This document shows positions 14,863 through 20,518 of a DNA stretch of 20,518 nucleotides, piece after piece. Below the pieces are notes generated by a model. It saw only the letters and a program-made list of their open reading frames with translations, made no database searches and had not been told where the DNA came from. The position numbers and the translations under genes are program-made. The DNA lies in assembly GCA_937925635.1 (NCBI GenBank), contig CALALX010000045.1:1-20518 (forward strand), written 5' to 3'. Within the stretch, counting starts at the first letter, position 1. Each line of letters begins with the position of its first letter. Source of the stretch: an uncultured Caulobacter sp. Lineage in GTDB: Bacteria; Pseudomonadota; Alphaproteobacteria; Caulobacterales; Caulobacteraceae.

Positions 14863-16281
14863 CTACCAGCCGGTCTCGACGGTGAAGGTCAGCTCGGTCT
14901 CGCCGTTGGCCGGCACGGCCACGTCCCAGGCCAGGGTCGAGGCGTTGACACGGCGACTGGCCAGGCTCTCGTCAAGCACCTTGCCGTCCCGCCACAGGCC
15001 GGGCTGCACCACCTCGACAGTGACCCCTTCGGGCCGGGCGTTCCGGACGACGTACTTCATCGTGTAGCGCGTCCGCCAGGTGCTGACCTTCTCGGACTTC
15101 ACCAGGGTCGGCTGGACGGTGACATCGAACGCCTCGCCGGTCTTGACCGCCAGGTCCGAGCCGCGCGGCGTGTGCGGGATAGAGCTCTCGCCGACGAACT
15201 TCGGCTCGCCGGCCGCGTCGCGCATGTAGACCCGCAGGATGCCCGACGGCAGCTGGGCGCCCAGGCCGCCGCTGGAGCTGTTGACGAATTTCAGCACCAC
15301 GTCGGCGCTGGTCGGCTCGTCCTGACTCTGGAAACCCCAGGCGCGATACTGATAGGCCTTCTTCGCCGCCACGCCCTTGCTGTCCAGGAAGCCGATCTGC
15401 TTGGTCTGGTTCTGGGCGATCGTCGTCCGTTCGGGCATCGGGTAGAGATAGTAGTCGGCCGCCGACCGGGCGCCGCCGCCCTCGCCGGCCTCGACGCCCG
15501 CCTGCGCGGTCCGGCCCCGCGACTGGCGCGCATACTGCTCGCGCTGCCAGTACTCCTGCTGGCTGCGCACCAGGTTGATGGTCCCGGCCACCAGCTGCAG
15601 CTCGGCATCGTCGAAGGTCGCGCCGGAGGTATTGGTCAGCGTCACCCAGCCCTGCAGGTCGAGCTTTCCGGCCTTCTCGTCGAACAGCGCGACATAGTCA
15701 GCCTTCCAGCTCAGGCCGTTGGTCAGATAGCTCAACCGCGCGTCACGCCGGCCGGCGCTGGCCGAGTCCACCGTCACCGACAGCGTCGGCCGGGCGCGGA
15801 GATTCGGCGGCACCCGGTCGAAGATCACCCGCGTGGGCACGCCATCGTCGCGCAGCACCTCGATGCGGTCGCCAATCTGCAGCACGACGCCGTCGTTCAC
15901 CGCGAGGACCGTGGCCGTCTCGGTGATCTGCTGTCCATTGCCGGGGTTGGTCCTGACGATCCGCACCGTCTGGCCGACCGCCTTCTCCATCAGGGTCTCG
16001 GGGCTGAGCAGGTCGTAGTCGAAGTTCTGCTCGACGATGCCGACGCCCGGCGCGGACAGGGTCACCGTCTCCGACCGGATGCGCGGCGAGACGTCCTTGA
16101 ACTCGATCCGTTGGCGGCCCGAGGCGATGTCCAGCGTGCGGACGTCCTCCACCAGGGCCAGGTCGGAGTTGTAGACGGTGACCGACAGCTTCCGTTGTGG
16201 CGAGGGGGCCGGGGCCGGCTGGGCCGAGGCGGACGCCCCCATCGCCATCGCCATCGCGCTTGCCAGGATCCAGTTCCGCAT
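14863..16281 (-). CDS. Exported DUF4139 family protein (upstream paralogue)
   Basis: A 472-residue DUF4139-domain protein, function unknown, first of two tandem paralogues. A Sec signal peptide 'MRNWILASAMAMAMGASASA' ends at an A-S-A|Q site. It shares with its neighbour 'VTVYNSDLALVEDVRTLDI', 'NFDYDLLSPETLMEKAVGQTVRIVRT', 'LSYLTNGLSWKADYVALF', 'LDLQGWVTLTNTSG' and 'NQTKQIGFLDSKG'. In place of the polyproline/TonB-box insert it has a Gln/Arg/Gly-rich linker around 'EAGEGGGARSA'. The start at 16281 is chosen over the farther in-frame start at 16317 because it begins the signal peptide and has GGGGAGAG just upstream. Related proteins elsewhere are annotated as mucoidy-inhibitor-like, but that is weak evidence for role. 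Likely periplasmic or surface associated. Confidence 0.87.
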   Translation of the reverse strand: MRNWILASAMAMAMGASASAQPAPAPSPQRKLSVTVYNSDLALVEDVRTLDIASGRQRIEFKDVSPRIRSETVTLSAPGVGIVEQNFDYDLLSPETLMEKAVGQTVRIVRTNPGNGQQITETATVLAVNDGVVLQIGDRIEVLRDDGVPTRVIFDRVPPNLRARPTLSVTVDSASAGRRDARLSYLTNGLSWKADYVALFDEKAGKLDLQGWVTLTNTSGATFDDAELQLVAGTINLVRSQQEYWQREQYARQSRGRTAQAGVEAGEGGGARSAADYYLYPMPERTTIAQNQTKQIGFLDSKGVAAKKAYQYRAWGFQSQDEPTSADVVLKFVNSSSGGLGAQLPSGILRVYMRDAAGEPKFVGESSIPHTPRGSDLAVKTGEAFDVTVQPTLVKSEKVSTWRTRYTMKYVVRNARPEGVTVEVVQPGLWRDGKVLDESLASRRVNASTLAWDVAVPANGETELTFTVETGW

Positions 16282-16333
16282 GACGCTCTCCCCACGTATG
16301 GGAGCCGAGCGTGTCATGCGGAGGGGGCGGGAG

Positions 16334-16446
16334 TCGAGACGGCTAGGTTGCGCCGTTCGCTTGAGGCTCGCAGCTCAGGATGACGAATGTGGGTGGGCCA
16401 CTGAGTGCGTCATGGTGGGGAGCCGGCCCTCGGGCCGGCGTCTCGA
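16334..16446. repeat. Dispersed repeat region with flanking inverted arms
   Basis: The 177-bp gap between the DUF4139 gene start and the oxygenase stop holds no gene. TCGAGACG (16334-16341) and CGTCTCGA (16439-16446) are perfect inverted arms. Inside, TCGCTTGAGGCTCGC (16357-16371) followed by a CTCAnnATGACGA pattern recurs at 19766-19780. A perfect 8-bp stem, GCCGGCCC/GGGCCGGC at 16422-16439, lies at the oxygenase end. Confidence 0.65.
16422..16439 (-). terminator. Hairpin downstream of the oxygenase gene
   Basis: GCCGGCCC (16422-16429) and GGGCCGGC (16432-16439) form an 8-bp stem with a 2-nt loop. It lies 19 nt after the oxygenase stop in its direction of transcription. It is a plausible intrinsic-like terminator without a U-tract, or part of the repeat. 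Confidence 0.45.
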
Positions 16447-16458
16447 ACCCCGCAACCC

Positions 16459-17850
16459 CTACACCCCGTTCACCCAGGCCCCATGGAAGCCGAACGGCAC
16501 GCGGCGGGGCATCTTCGCCGTGGCGATCGGACCGGCGGCGACGTCCTGGGCCTCGAAGACCAGGAACTCGCTGGTGTCCTCGGCCGCGCGGTAGGCGACC
16601 GCGACAATCCAGCCGTCGCCCTCGGGCGCGTCGGCCGAGCGTTCGACGAAGACCGGCTCTGAGAGGGCGTCGCCCTTGCCGGTGAACCAGTCGGTCCGCT
16701 TGCCGGTGGCGAGGTCGATATGCGCCAGCATGTCGGTGCGGACGTCGCCCGGCTTGCCGCTCTGACCCGCGAACCAGCCATGCCGGTTGGCCGCCATGCC
16801 AAAGCGCTCGTCGTAGCGCGGGAATTCGCCGGCCAGGTCGTCAAGCGGCTCCTCGCGGATGGTGTCGCTGCTGTCGGCCAGGTCGAAGGTCCAGCGGACC
16901 AGATAGGCCCCGCACTGCTCGCCGCGGCTGCCGTCGGCGTTCGGGAACAGCGGCGCGACGCGGTACTTCATCACGTCGCAGATGATCTTCTGGCCCTCTT
17001 CCCAGCTGTTCATCACGTGGAAGACGTAGCAGGCGTCGGTCGAGAACCAGCGGATCTTGCTGGTGTCTTCATCCCGGCGCATGACGCCGACGAGGGCGGG
17101 CTTCTCGGGCTCCCAGGCGAACGGCGGCTTGCCGCTCATCGCCCGCTCCAGGCTGCCCGACAGCGGCAGGATCGGGAACAGCACGTGGTTCCGGGTGACC
17201 ATGAAGTCGTGGATCATCGAGCTGTAGGGCGCGTCGAAGGTCTCGCGTCGTTGCAGCGAGCCGTCCTTGTTGGCCACGCCGTAGCTGACCTTGGTCGTGA
17301 AGGGCATCGGCGCGTCGTTGTATCCGAAGAAGATCATCTCGCCGGTCACCGGGTCGATCTTCGGGTGGGCGGTCACCTTGCCGCCGAGGTCGTGGTAGCC
17401 GAGGGTCGCCAACGTTTTCGGGTCCATCGCGGTCGGCGGATGGGCTTCCTCCAGCGCCAGCAGGCGGCCGCCGTGCCAGATGATGGCCGTGTTGGCCACG
17501 CCGCTGTCCTGGCCGAAATACTCCGGATCGGTGGTCATCGGGTTGCCGAAGGTGCCGAACAGCGAGCGGCCGGCGGCGTGCTCGATGTTCCACTTGTGGG
17601 TTCTGACCCAGCGATTGGCGTAGCGGACCTTGCCGTCCTCGACCCAGAAGCCGTGGAACATGCCGTCGCCGGTGAACCAGTGGTAGTTCGGGTCGCGCGG
17701 CTCGAACTGCGGGTTCGGCCCGTTGCGGAACAGGGCGCCGCGCAGCTCGCGCGGGATCTCGCCCTTCACCTCGAGAACGAAGTCATCCTCGCTGCGGACC
17801 GGGGCGAAGTTGCCCGACAGGTAGGGGCTGATGCGCGCGTCGCCGTCCAT
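16459..17850 (-). CDS. Carotenoid oxygenase family (carotenoid/stilbene cleavage dioxygenase)
   Basis: A 463-residue non-heme iron(II) dioxygenase of the RPE65/carotenoid cleavage/lignostilbene dioxygenase family. The four iron-binding histidines of the seven-bladed propeller are all visible: His162 ('VTAHPKID'), His214 ('SMIHDFMVTRNH'), His278 ('YVFHVMNSWEE') and His456 ('FGFHGAWVNG'). Other family blocks are 'LRGALFRNGPNPQFEP', 'HWFTGDGMFHGF' and 'ALEEAHPPTAMDP'. It cleaves a C=C bond in apocarotenoids or phenylpropenoid/stilbene dimers; which one cannot be read from sequence. The ATG at 17850 follows a strong GGAGGA ribosome site (17857-17862). The promoter contains a TTGACA and an overlapping palindrome. 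Neighbouring DUF2855, TetR and epoxide hydrolase genes suggest catabolism of a lipophilic or aromatic compound. Confidence 0.95.
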   Translation of the reverse strand: MDGDARISPYLSGNFAPVRSEDDFVLEVKGEIPRELRGALFRNGPNPQFEPRDPNYHWFTGDGMFHGFWVEDGKVRYANRWVRTHKWNIEHAAGRSLFGTFGNPMTTDPEYFGQDSGVANTAIIWHGGRLLALEEAHPPTAMDPKTLATLGYHDLGGKVTAHPKIDPVTGEMIFFGYNDAPMPFTTKVSYGVANKDGSLQRRETFDAPYSSMIHDFMVTRNHVLFPILPLSGSLERAMSGKPPFAWEPEKPALVGVMRRDEDTSKIRWFSTDACYVFHVMNSWEEGQKIICDVMKYRVAPLFPNADGSRGEQCGAYLVRWTFDLADSSDTIREEPLDDLAGEFPRYDERFGMAANRHGWFAGQSGKPGDVRTDMLAHIDLATGKRTDWFTGKGDALSEPVFVERSADAPEGDGWIVAVAYRAAEDTSEFLVFEAQDVAAGPIATAKMPRRVPFGFHGAWVNGV

Positions 17851-17899
17851 GGCCGTTCCTCCATTGAGGCCTCTGCGGGCCCGATCTGAACGGTGTATA

Positions 17900-17928
17900 T
17901 TTACGACGTAAAATATTGGAGGTGTCAA
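17900..17928 (-). promoter_or_regulatory. Oxygenase promoter with 13-bp palindromic operator
   Basis: On the minus strand TTGACA (17923-17928) is a perfect -35 box. Downstream of it lies TTTACGACGTAAA (17900-17912), a perfect 13-bp palindrome centred on 17906. It sits where the -10 box should be (a TAAATA falls 19 bp after the -35). This is a classic repressor position; the nearby TetR is the natural candidate. The DNA here is markedly AT-rich compared with the surroundings. Confidence 0.6.
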
Positions 17929-17968
17929 GCGGTTCCGCTTCCCCGCACGTCGCGTGGGAACGCCGGCG

Positions 17969-19033
17969 CTAAGGCCGGCAGATCACCCCGACGCTGGGCG
18001 GCGTCTTGCCGTCGAGCACCGACAGGAACGCCGCCTGCACCCCCTCCGCCCCGCTGTGAACCTGCAGCGTCAGCCAGCGCGGCGTATCGGCGACGAAGGC
18101 GTCCCAGGCCTCGCCGTAGCGTGTCTCGAGGCCGCCGGGACCCCAGTCCTGGCGGCGTTTCACCACGCGGTCGGGCGCGAAGAAGAAGGTCGGCTTCGGA
18201 CCGGGCAGAACCTCGGCGCCGCGCCCGGCTTCCCAGTGCGTCAGCCCGACCAGGCAACTGTAGACAAGTCCGTCGGCGAAGCGGTTGTGCACGGCGGCCA
18301 GCACCTTCGGATCGCCGGCGAAGTCTACGAACACCACCGGCGTCTCGACCGGCGCCTCGGTCAGGGCGTCGTAGAGGATGACGTCATCGTACATCCCGAG
18401 CCCCTCGACGAAGGCCTTGTTGCGGGTCGAGGTCAGGCCCGCGACCCGCGTGCGGCCGGCCCGCTTGAGCAGCCAGGCCAGGCCCAGGGCCGTGCGGCTG
18501 GAGGCGCTGGACAGGAGCACGGTCGAGGCCCCGAAGTCGCCGTTGTCGACCAGAAGGTCGTCGATGAGGAACGAGGTCATGAACAGCGGATTGAGCAGCG
18601 ACCGCTCGTCCTGGCGCGGAGCGTCCGCCGGCGCCGCGACATACTGATTGTAGGTCGGCGGCAGGGCGGCCCGGTGTTCGACGGTGTCGACGAAGCCGGT
18701 CCGCGAGCGCTTGGGCCGCGCCGGCATGTGGCTGCCCATCGGCCAGTAGCCGTAGAAGCGCTCGCCGACCCTGAAATCCGGATGGGCCGTCTTCTCCACC
18801 ACGCCGTAACCCCACGTCGGGATGCAGCCCCAGCCGTCCGGTCGCGGGAAGAACTTCCAGTAGCCGATCTGGTCCCCCGCCACCGCATAGGTGATGTTGT
18901 TGGCCGTGAGCGAGAAGGACTCGACCCGGAACAGCACCTCGCCCTCGGCGGGATCGGCCAGCGTCACAGGCGCGATCCGGGTGCGGTGCAGGTCGTCGCG
19001 GGCGACGAGAAGGTCCCAGGCTGGCGTGGTCAT
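17969..19033 (-). CDS. DUF2855 family protein (MDR/alcohol dehydrogenase-like)
   Basis: A 354-residue DUF2855-family protein. The family is distantly related to medium-chain dehydrogenase/reductases: an N-terminal GroES-like part ('EGEVLFRVESFSLTANNITYAV', 'WGYGVVEKTAHPDFRVGERFYGYWPMGSH') is followed by a Rossmann-like half ('STVLLSSASSRTALGLAWLLKR', 'AGLTSTRNKAFVEGLGMYDDVILYD'). The usual GXGXXG is replaced by an SSASSRTA segment, as is normal in DUF2855. Enzymatic activity is unknown. The ATG at 19033 has AAGGGAG just upstream. It is divergent from tetR, so probably its direct target. A GCCGGC-GCTAAG-GCCGGC stem-loop (17962-17979) overlaps its stop codon and may help termination before the oxygenase promoter. 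Confidence 0.88.
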   Translation of the reverse strand: MTTPAWDLLVARDDLHRTRIAPVTLADPAEGEVLFRVESFSLTANNITYAVAGDQIGYWKFFPRPDGWGCIPTWGYGVVEKTAHPDFRVGERFYGYWPMGSHMPARPKRSRTGFVDTVEHRAALPPTYNQYVAAPADAPRQDERSLLNPLFMTSFLIDDLLVDNGDFGASTVLLSSASSRTALGLAWLLKRAGRTRVAGLTSTRNKAFVEGLGMYDDVILYDALTEAPVETPVVFVDFAGDPKVLAAVHNRFADGLVYSCLVGLTHWEAGRGAEVLPGPKPTFFFAPDRVVKRRQDWGPGGLETRYGEAWDAFVADTPRWLTLQVHSGAEGVQAAFLSVLDGKTPPSVGVICRP

Positions 19034-19060
19034 GGCGGTCTCCCTTGGCGACGAAGCGCG

Positions 19061-19069
19061 TACACTGTA
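19061..19069. promoter_or_regulatory. Candidate TetR operator in the divergent intergenic region
   Basis: TACACTGTA is a perfect 9-bp palindrome in the 81-bp gap between the DUF2855 gene and tetR, embedded in GTACACTGTAAAC. Read as TTTACAGTGTA it shares the TTTAC half with the 13-bp palindrome at 17900-17912. It lies 28 nt from the DUF2855 start and 46 nt from the tetR start, so a bound repressor could control both. Short palindromes can occur by chance. Confidence 0.4.
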
Positions 19070-19114
19070 AACCTAAGCGCCAGTTAGCAAGCCCAGGCGA
19101 CAGTTTTCCCAGTC

Positions 19115-19717
19115 ATGCCCCGTCTACTTTCCGAGTCCGACGTCGCCGAGTTCCGTGAGCGGCTGATCGCCGCCGCCGAGCGGCTGTTCGCCGAGCATGG
19201 TCCGGACGGGGTGACCATGCGCCAGCTGGCCTCGGCCCTGAGCGTCTCGCCGATGACGCCTTACCGCTACTTCAAGGACAAGGACGCCATCCTGGCCGCG
19301 GTGCGCGCCAGCGGCTTCGCGCGCTTCGCATCCGCGCTCGAGACCGCTACGAGGGCCAGCGTCGACGGGATCAAGCGCTCCGAAGCAACGGGCCGCGCCT
19401 ATGTGAAGTTCGCGTTGGAGAATCCCGACGCCTACCGGCTGATGTTCGACTTCGCCCAGCCCAACGAGGCTGAGTATCCCGAGCTGGTCGAGGCGTCGGG
19501 CCGGGCGCGCGCCATGCTGATCCGCCATGCCGAGGGGCTGGTCGCGACCGGCGAGGCCGAGGGCGACCCGGAAATGATCGCCCATATCCTCTGGGCCTCC
19601 CTGCACGGCGGGCTGGTGCTGCAGATGGCCGGCAAGGTCTCGCCGCGGGTCGATCCCTCGGCGATGCGGCGCGAGGCCTTCGCCACGATCCTGCGCGGGC
19701 TGAAGCCGAAGGCTTGA
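19115..19717 (+). CDS. TetR/AcrR family transcriptional regulator
   Basis: A 200-residue TetR-family repressor. The N-terminal DNA-binding domain spans about residues 12-60, with the helix-turn-helix at 33-52 ('VTMRQLASALSVSPMTPYRYF') followed by 'KDKDAILAAV'. The C-terminal ligand domain resembles the WHG-type group: 'GRAYVKFALENPDAYRLMFDF' and 'ILWASLHGGLVLQMAGK', where Trp, His and Gly are the naming residues. It is divergent from the DUF2855 gene with a palindrome in between, the usual arrangement for a TetR acting on its neighbour and itself. The ligand is unknown, probably a substrate of the adjacent catabolic enzymes. No strong ribosome binding site precedes the ATG at 19115. Confidence 0.93.
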   Translation: MPRLLSESDVAEFRERLIAAAERLFAEHGPDGVTMRQLASALSVSPMTPYRYFKDKDAILAAVRASGFARFASALETATRASVDGIKRSEATGRAYVKFALENPDAYRLMFDFAQPNEAEYPELVEASGRARAMLIRHAEGLVATGEAEGDPEMIAHILWASLHGGLVLQMAGKVSPRVDPSAMRREAFATILRGLKPKA

Positions 19718-19755
19718 CGGTCGCTGGGGAAGGCGTGCCGATGGTCGTTGCGTGG

Positions 19756-19854
19756 TTCGAGACGCTCGCTTGAGGCTCGCTCCTCACCATGACGACCGTT
19801 GTTGCAGCCCACTCCCCTTCGTCATCCTGAGTAGCCCGAAGGGCGTCACGAAGG
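19756..19854. repeat. Two dispersed intergenic repeats upstream of the epoxide hydrolase
   Basis: The 165-bp gap after tetR holds no gene. The first part (19756-19800) begins TTCGAGACGCTCGCTTG and shares the 15-mer TCGCTTGAGGCTCGC (19766-19780) with 16357-16371. The second has CCTTCGT (19816-19822) and ACGAAGG (19848-19854) as inverted arms around GTCATCCTGAG and CCCGAAGGG. Both look like common Caulobacterales dispersed palindromes (from memory). Confidence 0.6.
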
Positions 19855-19882
19855 ACGCAGGGCGCAGATGCAGGAGACCTCG

Positions 19883-20518
19883 ATGTCAGACGTGAAGCCC
19901 TTCATCGTCGACTGGGCCGAGGCCGACGTGCGGCGGGTGCTGGACCAGGTGCGCCACTATCCCTGGCCGCCGGCGCCGGCGGTCGAGGACGGTTGGCTCT
20001 ACGGCTGCGACGCGGCCTTCCTCGAAGACATCTGCGCCCACTGGGCCGACCACTACGACTGGCGCGCGGCGCAGGCGGAGCTGAACCGCTTTCCGCAGTT
20101 CACGGCCCGGGTCGAGGACTACGACATCCACTTCGTCCATGTGGTCGGCGAGGCGGGCGGCAAGCGACCGCTGCTGCTGACCCACGGCTGGCCGGGCAGC
20201 CACTACGAGTTCTGGGCCTCGATCGACAAGCTGGCCTTCCCGTCGAAGTTCGGCGGCGATCCAGCCGACGCCTTCGACCTGGTGATACCGAGCCTGCCCG
20301 GTTTCGGCTTCTCGTCGAAGCCGAGGCGGCCGATCGGCCAGCGGACCACGGCGCGCCTGTGGAACACGCTGATGACCAAGGTGCTGGGCTATGGAAGCTA
20401 CCTGGCCCAGGGCGGCGACTGGGGCGCGCTGGTGACGTCCTGGCTGGGCCATGACCACGGCGCTCATGCGCGGGCCATCCACCTCAACATGATCGGCTTT
20501 AGGCCGGCCGGAGCGCCG
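19883..20518 (+). CDS. Epoxide hydrolase (EHN-type alpha/beta hydrolase), 3' truncated by window
   Basis: The first 212 residues of a microsomal/juvenile-hormone-type epoxide hydrolase; the frame is open to the window end. An N-terminal epoxide-hydrolase domain is visible: 'RHYPWPPAPAVEDGWLYG', 'LEDICAHWADHYDWRAAQAELNRFPQF'. It leads into the alpha/beta hydrolase fold, with oxyanion motif 'THGWPGSHYEFW' (HGWPGS at 101-106), 'PSLPGFGFSSKP', and the nucleophile elbow 'GGDWG' with Asp179. The His/acid partners lie beyond the window. It opens epoxides to diols through an ester intermediate. AGGAG (19872-19876) is well placed for the ATG at 19883; the in-frame ATG at 19868 lacks such a site. Context suggests the same catabolic cluster as the oxygenase and DUF2855 genes. 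Confidence 0.92.
   Translation, partial: MSDVKPFIVDWAEADVRRVLDQVRHYPWPPAPAVEDGWLYGCDAAFLEDICAHWADHYDWRAAQAELNRFPQFTARVEDYDIHFVHVVGEAGGKRPLLLTHGWPGSHYEFWASIDKLAFPSKFGGDPADAFDLVIPSLPGFGFSSKPRRPIGQRTTARLWNTLMTKVLGYGSYLAQGGDWGALVTSWLGHDHGAHARAIHLNMIGFRPAGAP

Noticed and set aside
14758..17889. Long plus-strand frames opposite the DUF4139 and oxygenase genes
   Set aside because: They are antisense shadows; the minus-strand proteins have signal peptides or iron ligands in place.

Overview
The window is GC-rich (about 67-70% in most lines, by hand count of samples) and tightly packed. Protein sequences and gene order point to an alphaproteobacterium of the Caulobacterales (Caulobacter/Phenylobacterium-like). 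The support is a ComF-GrxC-nitrilase-DUF1178 operon, a divergent NDUFAF5-like methyltransferase, parvulin-ArgJ next to SecA, an Flp pilin, and the types of dispersed intergenic repeats. The taxonomic call is inference; no rRNA or tRNA gene is present.

Region 1 (1-4.5 kb) is mostly minus-strand housekeeping. A GlcG/HbpS-like protein is followed (in coordinates) by a four-gene operon transcribed comF > grxC > nitrilase-like amidohydrolase > DUF1178. Its genes overlap by ATGA or abut. An NDUFAF5/BioC-like methyltransferase diverges from comF, and the two annotated start codons share one CATG. A strong hairpin ends the methyltransferase. A small Flp-type prepilin overlaps the end of mutT and has no good start codon.

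Region 2 (4.5-7 kb) holds kdsA (LPS Kdo synthesis), a 111-bp nested palindromic repeat, a PlsC-type acyltransferase, and a lower-GC gene for an MltR/HEPN-like protein with an R-N-x3-H motif. That last gene sits directly behind argJ.

Region 3 (7-13.3 kb) contains ppiC (lipoprotein parvulin) translationally coupled to argJ on the minus strand, and secA on the plus strand. Between ppiC and secA lies a REP-associated tyrosine transposase (RAYT). It is flanked by two outward-facing related hairpin repeats and has a near-consensus promoter that would give a leaderless mRNA. This looks like a self-contained REP/RAYT unit and is the most interesting structure in the window.

Region 4 (13.3-16.3 kb) has two tandem exported DUF4139 paralogues. 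The downstream one carries a polyproline stretch and a TonB-box-like segment typical of TonB-dependent receptors, inserted in a linker.

Region 5 (16.3-20.5 kb) is an accessory, probably catabolic, cluster: carotenoid/stilbene-cleaving oxygenase, DUF2855 protein, divergent TetR regulator, and an epoxide hydrolase cut by the window end. A 13-bp perfect palindrome in the oxygenase promoter and a 9-bp palindrome between the DUF2855 gene and tetR are candidate operators. No CRISPR array, prophage or integrase was seen.
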